Assembly: GCA_044358835.1 (NCBI GenBank)
Contig: JBIKNF010000001.1
Coordinates: 1 to 64,000, forward strand
From: JAJTHC01 sp044358835
GTDB taxonomy: Bacteria; Cyanobacteriota; Vampirovibrionia; Vampirovibrionales; JAJTHC01
DNA: 64,000 nt
Reading direction: 5' to 3'
This document shows, piece by piece, positions 1 to 7,690 of the stretch; position 1 is the stretch's first letter, and the number at the start of each line of letters is the position of its first letter. Under the pieces are notes generated by a model, which saw only the letters and a list, made by a program, of their open reading frames with translations, had not been told where the DNA came from and ran no database searches. The translations under genes were made by a program, and so were the position numbers.

Positions 1-457
1 TTAAAAGTTAATAGTTTGTTCTATTCTAGCTTTTATTCATCCTTTCTATATCGAGGCGATCAACACTCCCCGCAAAACTGTTCGCTTTCGTGAACAGCTT
101 TGTTAAATCCGAAATTGACTTCAAAAACATTGTACGTCGATTGCTCTCGCTAAAAAACAATCGACCATTCTTTTCGTCTTAAATTCTTCCACTATTGAGT
201 TGTCAATGAACCAATCCACCACAAGGAACGTTTAAAATCTCTTATTCAAAGACCCCGCTTCCCTCCAGTTCCACAACTATCCTACAAACCCGCACACCTG
301 TCAACACCCTTTTTTCAAGACCCCCAATTGTAACAATTTTGTTAGATTCCCCGCACCCTTTTCTATTCACACCCCTTTAGGCTCCTAAGAACTGTTGCGT
401 CCGTTTTTGAATTATACTTACACCTAGCCCGAAAAACACTGAAAGGTCACTTTATAT
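1..457. other. Intergenic region, no gene seen
   Basis: No convincing coding region is visible on either strand. Two inverted repeats stand out: CTGTTCGC/GTGAACAG (78-85 with 90-97, loop TTTC, followed by CTTTGTT), which could be a weak terminator, and GTCGATTG/CAATCGAC (136-143 with 158-165), followed by a T-rich stretch. A 13-bp palindrome AATTGTAACAATT lies at 326-338. TAGGCTCCTAAGAA near 379-392 resembles the palindromic core of the dispersed structured repeat found elsewhere in the window. A -10-like TATACT is at 413-418. The role of the region is unknown. Confidence 0.5.
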
Positions 458-985
458 ATGTACCCTATTTCCTCTTCTTCTCGCTTCGCCCCCCCCCCCC
501 CCCAAGCCTCCTCGCCACAAACCGCGCAACGCTCCGGCCGGTTGAGTTCTGGGTCGGTTCGAAAGGTCATGGCTGAATGGGATGACTTAAGAGATATTCG
601 AAATATAAAATTTCTTTGTATTGGTCAAATTCTCAATTGCTTCACTGGTATAGACCAGGAGTTACAAGCATTGGTGGAATATGCAGAAAATCTGCATAGA
701 TCCAAATTCCCTGTGCGTTTTGAAGGTGATGAATCTATCGTAACTTTTAATTATAATGATTCAAATGGGGGTAAAATTGAAGGGACATTCAGACAATGCC
801 TAAAAGGGCAAGGATTAATAACTACCTTAAAATCTTTATGGGTTCAGGTTTTACAACAAGAGGCTCTTTATCAGCGAACGAATGGTCAACAAATTGGTAA
901 ACGCGACTTTAGTCCTAGTACAGGGTCTCTCGAAAAACGTTTAGCACATTTATTAGATGATGCTCGCAAGGCTGAAGGAGGTTAA
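458..985 (+). CDS. Hypothetical protein with poly-C tract at its 5' end
   Basis: This is a 175-residue protein that I do not recognise. It starts with a Ser/Pro/Ala-rich low-complexity segment (residues 1-35). Four consecutive prolines (12-15) come from a run of 15 cytosines. The rest looks like a soluble globular or helical domain with no signal peptide or membrane segment. The ATG at 458 has a distant AAAGG about 12 bases upstream. An in-frame ATG at 569 (residue 38) has a GAAAGG just before it and would escape any slippage in the C-tract. The coding part is more AT-rich than its neighbours, which hints at a lineage-specific or transferred gene. It is expressed away from or alone relative to the pseudopilins that follow after a 159-base gap. 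Confidence 0.6.
   Translation: MYPISSSSRFAPPPPQASSPQTAQRSGRLSSGSVRKVMAEWDDLRDIRNIKFLCIGQILNCFTGIDQELQALVEYAENLHRSKFPVRFEGDESIVTFNYNDSNGGKIEGTFRQCLKGQGLITTLKSLWVQVLQQEALYQRTNGQQIGKRDFSPSTGSLEKRLAHLLDDARKAEGG
489..503 (+). repeat. 15-base poly-C homopolymer inside CDS
   Basis: Fifteen consecutive C residues lie 31 bases after the start codon of the 458-985 gene. Homopolymer runs of this length commonly slip during replication and act as on/off frame switches for the gene that contains them. Here a change of one or two bases would put the downstream codons out of frame. A sequencing length error in the run is also possible. Confidence 0.9.
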
Positions 986-1144
986 AATCACTACTCGATT
1001 GAACGCTATTAAAGCCTGCGGGGGGGGTAAGCGTCTCGCGAGTAATCTTAAACAACTGTAACACTTGTTCAAGAATGCCACCCACACACCCGATACCCAT
1101 GTTCGAATCTCTTTTTACACACGAGCCACAAGAGCCTGCTTCTT

Positions 1145-1585
1145 ATGAATATGACCCAGATTACCACCACAACCACCCCCCGTGCGTTTACCTTGATCGA
1201 ACTCACCGTCGTTATAGCGGTGATGGGGATTCTAACGGCCATGGCGATGGTTCAAACCGAAGGGATTGATGATAGCACCGAAAATGCGCTTTTAGAAGAC
1301 TACCTTCAAAAACTCAATGCGGGGGCGGCTAAGTATCTTGAAAATACGGGGCAGTCGCCTTCAGATTTTCAGCAATTTATGGCGATAGATCGCGCCAGTT
1401 TGAATCCCAACAATAACATTTTAGTGCCCTTACTTTATAATAGAAACAATGTTGAAATGTGCGGAACGTCACTGCCCGCGGTGGGTAGCACGACGTTACT
1501 GTGTCAGGGTTCGGGTTTAACCAAAAGAAAAGCCACCTACACCTTAACGGCAGGCATGGTTTCGGTCGTTATTTTAGCGAAGTAA
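1145..1585 (+). CDS. Type IV pilin-like / pseudopilin protein
   Basis: This 146-residue protein has a class III prepilin signal. A short leader ends in PRA, followed by FTLIELTVVIAVMGIL (from about residue 15), which gives the conserved Glu at +5 and a hydrophobic helix of about 20 residues. It should be cleaved and methylated by a PilD-type peptidase and polymerise in a type II secretion or type IV pilus pseudopilus. The residue before the cleavage site is Ala rather than the usual Gly. The C-terminal domain has two Cys (in EMCGTS and LLCQGS) that could form the D-region disulfide. The protein is a tandem paralog of the next gene, sharing VPL-YN and RKATYTL blocks. No strong Shine-Dalgarno is visible. 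No assembly ATPase or peptidase gene lies nearby. Confidence 0.8.
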   Translation: MNMTQITTTTTPRAFTLIELTVVIAVMGILTAMAMVQTEGIDDSTENALLEDYLQKLNAGAAKYLENTGQSPSDFQQFMAIDRASLNPNNNILVPLLYNRNNVEMCGTSLPAVGSTTLLCQGSGLTKRKATYTLTAGMVSVVILAK

Positions 1586-1690
1586 ACTGTTGTAACGGTT
1601 TGTAAATAATTGTAAAGAATCTACGCAAACTTTCGATATAGAGTAAAGCGCTACCTATAATAAGATTCAAGTGATGGAACCCTCTTCCTT

Positions 1691-2116
1691 ATGACGCTTT
1701 ACGTTAAAAATCAAGCCTTTACACTTGTTGAAGTCGCCATAGCTTTGGGGATTATAGGCATTTTAGCCGGAGGGGCCATTACCATGATAGGTGAATTTCA
1801 AAGCGGTTCGGAAGAGAGTGTTTTTCGTGAATACTACCAAGATTTAAATATCGCAACGACTCAATTTCTTGCTGCAACAGGCCGAAAGCCAAAGGGCTTT
1901 GGCGAATTTATGGGAGCCACACAAACGGATCTTGATCCTGGGAATGGCATCACCGTGCCGTTAATGTATAACAAAAATGACGAGCCACTTTGCGGGACAA
2001 CGGTTCCTCTAGCAACTGAAAAAACCTTGGTTTGTGACGATGTCGGACTTCAAATAAGAAAAGCCACATACACCCTTCAAGGAAACGTGGTGCTGATGAA
2101 AATTGAAGAAAAATAA
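1691..2116 (+). CDS. Type IV pilin-like / pseudopilin protein, paralog
   Basis: This 141-residue protein has a prepilin-type N-terminus: a nine-residue leader ending NQA, then FTLVEVAIALGIIGIL with Glu at +5. As in its upstream paralog the -1 residue is Ala instead of Gly. The body repeats the paralog's pattern (DLN-ATQFLAATG, DPGNGITVPLMYN, LCGTTVPL, LVCDDVGL, RKATYTL), including two spaced cysteines, so the pair arose by tandem duplication. It is probably exported to and anchored in the inner membrane and assembled into a pilus or secretion pseudopilus. A -10-like TATAAT at 1656-1661 suggests its own promoter in the 105-base gap. Minor versus major pilin role cannot be told from sequence. 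Confidence 0.8.
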   Translation: MTLYVKNQAFTLVEVAIALGIIGILAGGAITMIGEFQSGSEESVFREYYQDLNIATTQFLAATGRKPKGFGEFMGATQTDLDPGNGITVPLMYNKNDEPLCGTTVPLATEKTLVCDDVGLQIRKATYTLQGNVVLMKIEEK

Positions 2117-2408
2117 GCCACGTACAAGTATTTAAATCAAGTCCCTTAGGCTTTTTAATTTTGGGGTATTCCCTTTTTATATTTGTGATATACTTTCTTT
2201 AGTTTAAGATTCGTGAAAGGATGAGTCCTTTGACTTAGCCTATTTGGATGATAAATTTTATTGTTGTAATGATTTTAGGTTCTTGTTGATTTAACTGTTG
2301 ATTTAACTAAGGTCAAGTTGCATTCTTACAATGAAATGGATTCTTATCACCTTCTTCAATTATAAATGTTTTTATAATAATACGATTGTTTAAAAAGGAA
2401 ACGTTTTC

Positions 2409-2780
2409 GTGTCTCTTCATACCCCTCTTTCCTCTACGAAACCTGTAAAAAATGGTGTTGAACTCTCTTCTACTGATGCCACCGCCACCCAGCTTGAAAG
2501 TGCCTTACGCTTGGTGGGGGACAAATACTCCTTACAAATCATTTACTTGCTTTTGAAATTTGAAGCCCAGCGTTTTGTTGAACTCGAAAATGCCATTCAA
2601 GGGATTTCACCCCGCACGTTGTCGGCTCGTTTAAAGCATTTGGAATTTCACGGCTTAATTACGCGTAAAGCGTATCCCACCATCCCACCCAAGGTAGAAT
2701 ATCGCGCGACGGCCAAAGGTCAGGCCTTAATGACGACAATTACCGCACTGGCGGAATGGTCTTTAATTGAAACCGTGTAA
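2409..2780 (+). CDS. HxlR-family winged-helix transcriptional regulator
   Basis: This 123-residue DNA-binding protein starts with GTG, with AAAAGGAAA about 9 bases upstream. Residues 30-120 match the HxlR/MarR-like winged helix: LVGDKYSLQIIYLL, the recognition segment FVELENAIQGISPRTLSARL, then KHLEFHGLITRKAY and the wing VEYRATAKGQALM. HxlR proteins act as dimers and often respond to redox or reactive compounds. No Cys is present, so a thiol-based sensor of the YodB/HypR type is not supported. The gene stands alone and ends at a bidirectional terminator shared with the flagellar chaperone genes on the other strand. Its target is unknown, and no divergently transcribed partner gene lies directly upstream. 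Confidence 0.9.
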   Translation: MSLHTPLSSTKPVKNGVELSSTDATATQLESALRLVGDKYSLQIIYLLLKFEAQRFVELENAIQGISPRTLSARLKHLEFHGLITRKAYPTIPPKVEYRATAKGQALMTTITALAEWSLIETV

Positions 2781-2796
2781 TCGTCATCACTTCATC

Positions 2797-2836
2797 AAAA
2801 GAAAGTCTGCTTGCAAGGGGCTTTCTTTTCATTTTT
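2797..2836. terminator. Bidirectional intrinsic terminator
   Basis: AAAAGAAAG (2797-2805) pairs with CTTTCTTTT (2821-2829), with extra T-G/C-G pairs inside, and ATTTTT follows. It separates the HxlR gene (+) from the fliT-like/fliS genes (-), which converge here. The flanking A and T runs let it work on both strands. Confidence 0.7.
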
Positions 2837-2852
2837 AGATTGGTCTAAAAAC

Positions 2853-3227
2853 CTAGCCTTGTTCTGTATAGGCTTGCATTTGCTTATGGGCTTGTCTTAG
2901 TTCCTGCAATTCCTGACGAATCTGAGCATGGTGTGCGTGGAACAATTCCCCCAACTGTGCATCAAACCCTTTAAGTTGTTGCAATTTATGAAACAACACG
3001 TCTTTTTCACTGACGTTTAAAACGTTGCACTGCTTTTCAGCGACTTCTTGGGCTTGGTACAATAATTCGCCCCGCAATAAACTTTGTTGCATTAAAGCAG
3101 GCGTTAGTCCTGATTCACTATTGCCTTTGGCTTCATTTAAACCCGCAATCAGTTCGACGGTCACACGTTCGATTTGAAGCAGCAACGATTCTAACTCTGA
3201 AAAAAAAGACGCCGACAGTTGCTTCAT
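2853..3227 (-). CDS. FliT/FlgN-like flagellar export chaperone (putative)
   Basis: This 124-residue protein is almost entirely helical and has no signal peptide. It has long heptad-like stretches (FFSELESLLLQIERVTVELI, and LGELFHAHHAQIRQELQEL) like FliT/FlgN export chaperones, which keep filament-cap or hook-junction proteins unfolded for the flagellar type III apparatus. The call rests mainly on position: it lies 24 bases downstream of fliS on the same strand, and fliS-fliT is a common pair. Sequence similarity alone would be too weak to name it. ATG at 3227 is preceded by GGATTG. Its substrate cannot be inferred. Confidence 0.55.
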   Translation of the reverse strand: MKQLSASFFSELESLLLQIERVTVELIAGLNEAKGNSESGLTPALMQQSLLRGELLYQAQEVAEKQCNVLNVSEKDVLFHKLQQLKGFDAQLGELFHAHHAQIRQELQELRQAHKQMQAYTEQG

Positions 3228-3251
3228 TTTTACAATCCTTCATCTCATCGC

Positions 3252-3689
3252 TTAGGCGTTTTGAATGGGGTAGGAAGAGTCTTGCGTTTCTTGTTTGGCG
3301 ATTTTAATGGCAGTAACCCATGTTTGACGCAAATCAATCAAGTGTTCTAGCACGTCGTCTACTAACGCGGTATCTCTTTGAACATTGGCTTGTACCAATT
3401 GATGATGCAAGTATTCGTACAAGTAAAAAAGTTGTTGTGTGGTTTCATTGCCAGACTTTAAATCTAAACTGGCCATAAATTCGGCAATAATACGTTGGGT
3501 TTTCAGTAAGAATAGGTTCGACTTTTCATAATCCTTCGCCACAATCGACTTTTTCGCTATTTTGGCAAAGCGAATCGCCCCGTCATACAGCATGACTAAC
3601 AACTGTTCTTTGCTTGCTGTAATGATTTGTTGTTCTTGATATTGTTTCGCGTGTTTTTGCTGAAGAAGAGGATTGGGTGATGCGTTCAT
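3252..3689 (-). CDS. fliS: Flagellar export chaperone FliS
   Basis: This 145-residue protein is the flagellin-specific chaperone. It binds the flagellin C-terminus in the cytoplasm and prevents premature polymerisation before export. Family hallmarks are the YQEQQIITASKEQLLVMLYDGAI block (residues 17-39), then KSNLFLLKTQRIIAEFMASLDL and a final four-helix bundle ending near WVTAI. The length is typical (about 125-145). It is co-transcribed with the FliT-like gene downstream. The upstream 183 bases hold divergent promoters and one copy of the CTAGCACAAA motif. Flagellin and most structural genes are outside the window; a sigma-28-like gene lies at 48983-50095. Confidence 0.92.
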   Translation of the reverse strand: MNASPNPLLQQKHAKQYQEQQIITASKEQLLVMLYDGAIRFAKIAKKSIVAKDYEKSNLFLLKTQRIIAEFMASLDLKSGNETTQQLFYLYEYLHHQLVQANVQRDTALVDDVLEHLIDLRQTWVTAIKIAKQETQDSSYPIQNA

Positions 3690-3782
3690 GCTAAACCTTG
3701 TCCATATGAGGTGGCGACTCTTTTTAGTTTAGCGAATTTTTTACTCCACGAACTCCATCAAAAAATGTATTTTAAACAAGGG

Positions 3783-3793
3783 ACTAGCACAAA
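3783..3793 (+). promoter_or_regulatory. Recurrent motif ACTAGCACAAA (copy A)
   Basis: The exact 11-mer occurs four times in the window, and its 10-base core CTAGCACAAA a fifth time. This copy is followed seven bases later by a -35-like TTGACT (3800-3805) and lies 80 bases before the coiled-coil gene at 3873. In the opposite orientation it would sit upstream of fliS. Confidence 0.5.
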
Positions 3794-3872
3794 AAAAACT
3801 TGACTCGGCTTTATGTAAGTACTGTACATCCCTTCAGGTGACCTGTTACCCTTTAAAAAGGAACCCCTTGCT

Positions 3873-4205
3873 ATGCTTGGTTTTAATATGATGATTTATT
3901 ATGACGCCCTTTCCCAACAAAAAGATTTGGAATATCAAAAGAGTCTCATTAGTCAACGCCGTAAAAACTTAATCAATATCAACTCGAGTTTGCGTTTTGC
4001 CGAAGCCAAGCTAGACCCTAGCAGTGAAGGCTACAAGGCCTTGGATTTACGCGTTCAACAAATGGAACAAATGTCTCAGGTTTTGGATGCCGAAGCCGCT
4101 CGAATTGACATGCAAATCAATGCCAATCAAGCCCTCATGCAAAGCACCAAGCAAATGCTTTCTCAAGATTTAAAAGACGACTTCACCTTAACCAGTAGAG
4201 AGTAA
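3873..4205 (+). CDS. Small coiled-coil hypothetical protein
   Basis: This 110-residue protein is predicted almost wholly alpha-helical, rich in Gln, Lys, Glu and Asp (ALSQQKDLEYQKSLISQRR, LRVQQMEQMSQVLDAEAARI), with no membrane segment. The start ATG has AAAAAGGAAC about ten bases upstream. It lies divergently from fliS, so a structural or secretion-related role (for example a type III chaperone/needle-like helical protein) is conceivable, but nothing in the sequence proves that. The gene ends 22 bases before a structured palindromic repeat. It carries the recurrent ACTAGCACAAA motif upstream, as do other lineage-specific genes here. Confidence 0.65.
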   Translation: MLGFNMMIYYDALSQQKDLEYQKSLISQRRKNLININSSLRFAEAKLDPSSEGYKALDLRVQQMEQMSQVLDAEAARIDMQINANQALMQSTKQMLSQDLKDDFTLTSRE

Positions 4206-4226
4206 GGCTCACACTCTTGGATTCTA

Positions 4227-4372
4227 ATACCAATTAAACGATTAAATGTCGTGTTGTCTCTTCGTTGTCGCTACGATTTTTTTTCAGTTATGTAGGTCTG
4301 TCTACACGCCCTCACAAAAAAATCTAGGCTCCTAGAATAGCCTAACACGCTATTCATTCGTTTAAATGGTAT
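4227..4372. repeat. Structured palindromic repeat, copy 1
   Basis: A 146-bp element is bounded by inverted arms ATACCAATTAAACG and CGTTTAAATGGTAT. Inside are the palindrome CTAGGCTCCTAG, a TGTAG/CTACA hairpin, a T8/A7 stem and the conserved block TCTTCGTTGTCGCTACG. It is homologous (opposite orientation) to the element at 46412-46559 and shares its core with those at 6983-7114 and 21235-21377. It encodes no protein. Its right arm supplies the last codons and stop of the minus-strand gene ending at 4362. Confidence 0.85.
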
Positions 4373-4988
4373 AAGTGTCTTCTTCTTGAAGGGTGGCTAA
4401 ATTGTCCTGTTTGGTTGAATGAGCGTCCTGCCCCTTCAATAGCCCCATACGCTGCTGGCGTGCCACACGACGGGCAATATCTTCTTCCCGCTTGGATTTA
4501 CTCACAAAGGAAGGTTCTTTAATTCGCATGTATACCGTTGCATTTTGATGATGCACCTGATGACGCCCTTCCATCATTTGGAGTTCCGTACCTTGGGCTT
4601 GCCGCCGAGCCAAATCAGATTGATTCAAACGATCTAACTGACTTAAAAATTGACGCGTGGTATGCGCCACTTGCTGTAATTGTTCCATCACAGAAGGAGA
4701 TTTTTGAGGAAGTTCTAAACTACTGCGTCTAAAATTGGTGTCTTGCGTGTGTTGCTTTTGAAAGACGTCTTGCTGAAGGACTTCACGTTGTTTAATCAAT
4801 GCTTGGGTAGAACCCACCCGAGGGGTAGGCAACGGAGGGGTCAACCATTCTTCTTGCTGTTGCAAGTGGGGGTCTAGAGCCAGGTTGCGTTGGCTGTTTT
4901 TGTCTAAGCCCTTATGAAACGAAGCGTCGTAAGGGGTGGGCATATTCGATTTTTTCCCCGAACCGAGGGGTGAAGCAACCATCATCAT
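4362..4988 (-). CDS. Hypothetical protein, Gln/Arg-rich
   Basis: This 208-residue protein belongs to no family I recognise. It is hydrophilic and probably cytoplasmic, with a low-complexity N-terminal half (Pro/Gln/Ser) and helical Gln/Arg/Leu-rich stretches such as VMEQLQQVAHTTRQFLSQL. There is no signal peptide or transmembrane helix. Its C-terminus (DTYTI) is encoded by the arm of the structured repeat, so the original 3' end may have been altered by insertion. It is transcribed alone, and the 258 bases before it also contain the start region of the divergent bifunctional-nuclease gene. Function is unknown. Confidence 0.6.
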   Translation of the reverse strand: MMMVASPLGSGKKSNMPTPYDASFHKGLDKNSQRNLALDPHLQQQEEWLTPPLPTPRVGSTQALIKQREVLQQDVFQKQHTQDTNFRRSSLELPQKSPSVMEQLQQVAHTTRQFLSQLDRLNQSDLARRQAQGTELQMMEGRHQVHHQNATVYMRIKEPSFVSKSKREEDIARRVARQQRMGLLKGQDAHSTKQDNLATLQEEDTYTI

Positions 4989-5246
4989 CTGTTTGTACCT
5001 AATCGCAAGGGGGCTTGAACTTTACGAGCAACACACGTCATTTGTGCAGTAAACACTTGAGACTCCTCTATTCTACGACAATCGTCAAGGTAAATCAAGT
5101 ACTTAATACAGGCCACTATTCTTCAACAATAGAAGATCGAAAACGGAGACCCTATTTAGGGGGTTTTTAAAATTGACTGTAGTCGAAGCACTAAAAGTTT
5201 GTTATGATTAAAGAAATCATACGGTTGAGTTGAAGGAATCCCTTTC

Positions 5247-5780
5247 ATGAGCTTGTCGAACGACCCTGAATCCCTCGTAAAACTTTCGGTCATGGGCATT
5301 GCCCTAGACACCAGAACGGGTACGCCTATTGTCGTGTTGACGGATCAAGACAAACGACGGGCCTTGCCAATTTGGATTGGTACAGCAGAAGCCAGTGCCA
5401 TTATTCGTCAACTGGAAGGAGTGGAATCCAACCGCCCCATGACGCATGATTTGCTCTATAATCTTATTGAACTAACAGGCTATGTGTTGGATCGTGTCGT
5501 GATTAAAGACATTGAAAATGACACGTATTTTGCAAGCCTGTATTTGACATCCGAAGAAAATGACAAAGAGCTTGAACTCGATGCCCGACCTTCTGATGCC
5601 GTCGCCGTAGCGTTACGAGCAGACGCTCCCATTTTCGCGAGCCCTCATGTAATGTCTGACGGAACAGTCAGTGCCGATGAAGAAAAAGACGAAGAAGAAA
5701 GCGAAGCCTTCAAAGACTTTTTAAAGAACATTAAAGCCAGTGATTTCAACTTCCCCGGCGATATTCAAAGCGATCAATAA
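5247..5780 (+). CDS. Bifunctional nuclease-domain protein (BFN/DUF151)
   Basis: This 177-residue protein carries the BFN domain (residues 9-130): VMGIALDTRTGTPIVVLTD, ALPIWIGTAEASAII, RPMTHDLLYNLI and LDARPSDAVAVALRADAPIF. All are diagnostic of the Thermotoga TM0160/plant BBD family, which has reported DNase and RNase activity. A C-terminal tail rich in Glu/Asp (about residues 138-160) replaces the UVR domain found in some homologs. The ATG has GAAGGAATCCC upstream. It is a single gene between divergent and convergent neighbours; the 3' end lies 18 bases from that of queA. Physiological substrate is unclear in the family. Confidence 0.88.
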   Translation: MSLSNDPESLVKLSVMGIALDTRTGTPIVVLTDQDKRRALPIWIGTAEASAIIRQLEGVESNRPMTHDLLYNLIELTGYVLDRVVIKDIENDTYFASLYLTSEENDKELELDARPSDAVAVALRADAPIFASPHVMSDGTVSADEEKDEEESEAFKDFLKNIKASDFNFPGDIQSDQ

Positions 5781-5798
5781 CCCCTTTGGCCTTAACCC

Positions 5799-6899
5799 TT
5801 ACCTCAATAAGAGCATGCAATCCCCATAGCTATAGAAGCGATAGCGTTCTTCAACGGCGGATTGATACACCTTTAAAATAAAATCCCGATTCGCAAAGGC
5901 AGAAATCATCATCAATAACGTGGATTTTGGCAAGTGAAAATTGGTCAGCATGGCATCTACCACTTGAAAGCGAAAACCGGGGTAAATGTAGAGGTTGCTC
6001 CACCCACTTTCACCCTTATACAACGTTCCCCCTTGATTTTGAGCCGCTGTTTCAAGTGTTTTTGTCGTGGTGGTGCCTACGGTAAAGACTCTTCCACCGC
6101 GCGCCTTACAAGCCAAAATGGCGTCCACCGTGGCTTGGGGCAAGGTATAGGCTTCACCATGCATGTCATGCGTTCGAATGTCGTCTACCATGACGGGTCG
6201 AAAGGTCCCCACCCCAACCGACAAAGTCACCGCCACCTTTTGTATACCTTTTTGGGTAAGGGCGTTTAAAACGTCTTCCGTAAAATGTAACCCTGCTGTC
6301 GGCGCCGCTTGAGACCCTTCCACTTCTGAATAAACAGTTTGGTATCGTTCTTTGTCTTCTTCATTGGCGGGGCGGTTAAAATACGGCGGAATCGGCATTT
6401 TACCCACTTTGTACATAAACTCATGCACGTTTACTTCCTCATTCAAGTGCAGCCGCACCCTGCCATGACCTTCTTTGCCTTGTTCAATCACTTCAAACAT
6501 GGCCGAACTCTCTTCTAAAACGATGAAAGTCCCTGCCTTCAGTTTACGAGCCGGACGCATTAAGCAATGCCACTCCAATTCTGCTTGTGAAGTAGGGTGT
6601 AGCAACAGGACTTCTACTTCTCCTTCAGTCATAGAGCCGTCTGGCCTAAGGCGCTTACCTAAAAAGCGGGCGGGTAAGACTTTGGTGTCATTCACTACCA
6701 ATAAATCTTCAGGGTTCATGAAATCGACCAAATCTTTAAAACCCTTGTGGGCAAAGGATTCTGCTTGGCAGTCCACATACATCATGCGTGAATCGTCCCG
6801 ATTAGGGAGAGGGTGCGAAGCGATTAAATCCGTCGGAAGCGTGTAATCGTAAGCATCAATGTGGAATAAATCCACGTCACCAGAATTAACAAGGGTCAT
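5799..6899 (-). CDS. queA: S-adenosylmethionine:tRNA ribosyltransferase-isomerase QueA
   Basis: QueA transfers and isomerises the ribosyl group of SAM onto 7-aminomethyl-7-deazaguanine in tRNA, making epoxyqueuosine at the wobble position. Typical segments are present: YTLPTDLIASHPLPNRDDSR, LPARFLGKRL, YFNRPANEEDKERYQTVY, GSQAAPTAGLHFT, LSVGVGTFRPV and TNFHLPKSTLLMM. I chose the ATG at 6899 (366 residues), with AAAGGA upstream, over a longer reading from 6950. The longer reading would add 17 unusual residues and overlap the promoter. No preQ1 riboswitch is visible upstream. The other queuosine genes are absent, although two QueD/PTPS-family genes lie 53 kb away. Confidence 0.95.
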   Translation of the reverse strand: MTLVNSGDVDLFHIDAYDYTLPTDLIASHPLPNRDDSRMMYVDCQAESFAHKGFKDLVDFMNPEDLLVVNDTKVLPARFLGKRLRPDGSMTEGEVEVLLLHPTSQAELEWHCLMRPARKLKAGTFIVLEESSAMFEVIEQGKEGHGRVRLHLNEEVNVHEFMYKVGKMPIPPYFNRPANEEDKERYQTVYSEVEGSQAAPTAGLHFTEDVLNALTQKGIQKVAVTLSVGVGTFRPVMVDDIRTHDMHGEAYTLPQATVDAILACKARGGRVFTVGTTTTKTLETAAQNQGGTLYKGESGWSNLYIYPGFRFQVVDAMLTNFHLPKSTLLMMISAFANRDFILKVYQSAVEERYRFYSYGDCMLLLR

Positions 6900-6982
6900 A
6901 GCAGCGTCCTTTAAGCTAGAATTCGTTCTTATAAAATAGCACAAACACATGTTTCTAATGGTTTTATGCTTATGTATAGTGT

Positions 6983-7114
6983 GCGAAAGATGAAACAGGC
7001 CATGAGACTATTCTAGGCGCCTAGATTTTTTGAGCAGGCGTGTACACGGACGTACCATAACCAAGCAAAAAACTCGTGGCGACAACGAAGAGACCATAGA
7101 TCGTTTTATCTCGC
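6983..7114. repeat. Structured palindromic repeat, copy 2
   Basis: A ~132-bp element between queA and the 7154 gene. Outer arms are GCGAAAGATGAAAC and GTTTTATCTCGC. It has the perfect palindrome TCTAGGCGCCTAGA (7011-7024), a TGTAC/GTACC hairpin, a TTTTTTG/CAAAAAA stem and the conserved block GGCGACAACGAAGAGACC. The same block with the next bases (GACCATAGA) recurs in the copy at 21235-21377, so these two form one subfamily with different outer arms from copies 1 and 4. Confidence 0.75.
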
Positions 7115-7153
7115 GAACACGATAATGAACTTAAATGAAGGGGGTTGGCTCGC

Positions 7154-7411
7154 GTGATTCGTTTTCAGTCGGTTGAAAGTTTGTACCCTTTTTTAAAAAC
7201 GCAACTCAACGCCACCCCCTTGGTTGAATCCGTACCCGACTTGTTGGTGGGAACAGACCCTTTGGCCGTGTATCAGTATGGGCATGACCTATACGTCAAA
7301 CGCCGACATAAGAAACAAGACGATCAAGCCAAGCCACCAAACTATTCTGAACCCATCGTTTCAACCCAAGCCCCTTGCCCACCGCGTTGTGGCTGTCGAA
7401 CATGCGTATAA
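7154..7411 (+). CDS. Small hypothetical protein with Cys-rich tail
   Basis: This 85-residue protein starts at GTG 7154, with AAGGGGG nine bases upstream; TTG 7145 would leave no spacing to that site. The body is FQSVESLYPFLKTQL, then a basic stretch VKRRHKKQDDQ, and the tail ends PCPPRCGCRTCV with four Cys in the last ten residues, possibly a metal-binding knuckle or lipid/redox site. I do not recognise a family. It is isolated: the structured repeat precedes it and a hairpin plus short repeat follow. It is shorter than most real genes, but codon use and the good ribosome site support it. Confidence 0.55.
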   Translation: MIRFQSVESLYPFLKTQLNATPLVESVPDLLVGTDPLAVYQYGHDLYVKRRHKKQDDQAKPPNYSEPIVSTQAPCPPRCGCRTCV

Positions 7412-7450
7412 AACGATTGTTTTTATTAAAGAAATTTAAGTAAGAAAAAC

Positions 7451-7496
7451 GGCAATACGGTTTCGTACTGCCTCTCGTTGCTATGTCCCCCTGTTC
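7451..7496. repeat. Hairpin and short repeat shared with 46250-46276
   Basis: GGCAATACG/CGTACTGCC (one mismatch) forms a hairpin at 7451-7472 just after the preceding gene. The following GCCTCTCGTTGCTA and CCCCCTGTT (7470-7495) recur almost identically near 46250-46275. The first block resembles the conserved TCTCTTCGTTGTCGCTA of the structured repeats, so it may be a degenerate relative. The rest of 7412-7690 shows nothing else clear. Confidence 0.45.
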
Positions 7497-7690
7497 AGAA
7501 GAAAGATGGAAGTCTGTAAAGCTCTTCCAAAATAACTATCGACCGATTTAGGGTAAACTTAAGAAATCATTTACAAAATGTTACATCCTGAAAAAGCCTT
7601 ACCCTACCATTGCTTGATGTTCCTACTTAAACATGTTAAGCTAAAACTCTGTTTGAAAGGCCTTTTTTTAGCACAGAAAGCTTTGTAAGT

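Noticed and set aside
1020..1027. Poly-G run of eight
   Set aside because: Intergenic and short; no gene frame would be switched by it.
4227..4372. Insertion sequence
   Set aside because: The element has inverted arms but no transposase and is too short; only a non-autonomous or structural repeat is supported.
5140..5172. Terminator-like ACCCTATTTAGGG and T-run
   Set aside because: Weak stem with no gene ending there on the strand that has the T-run.
6900..7153. preQ1 riboswitch upstream of queA
   Set aside because: No preQ1 aptamer pattern could be seen; the region is explained by a promoter and the structured repeat.
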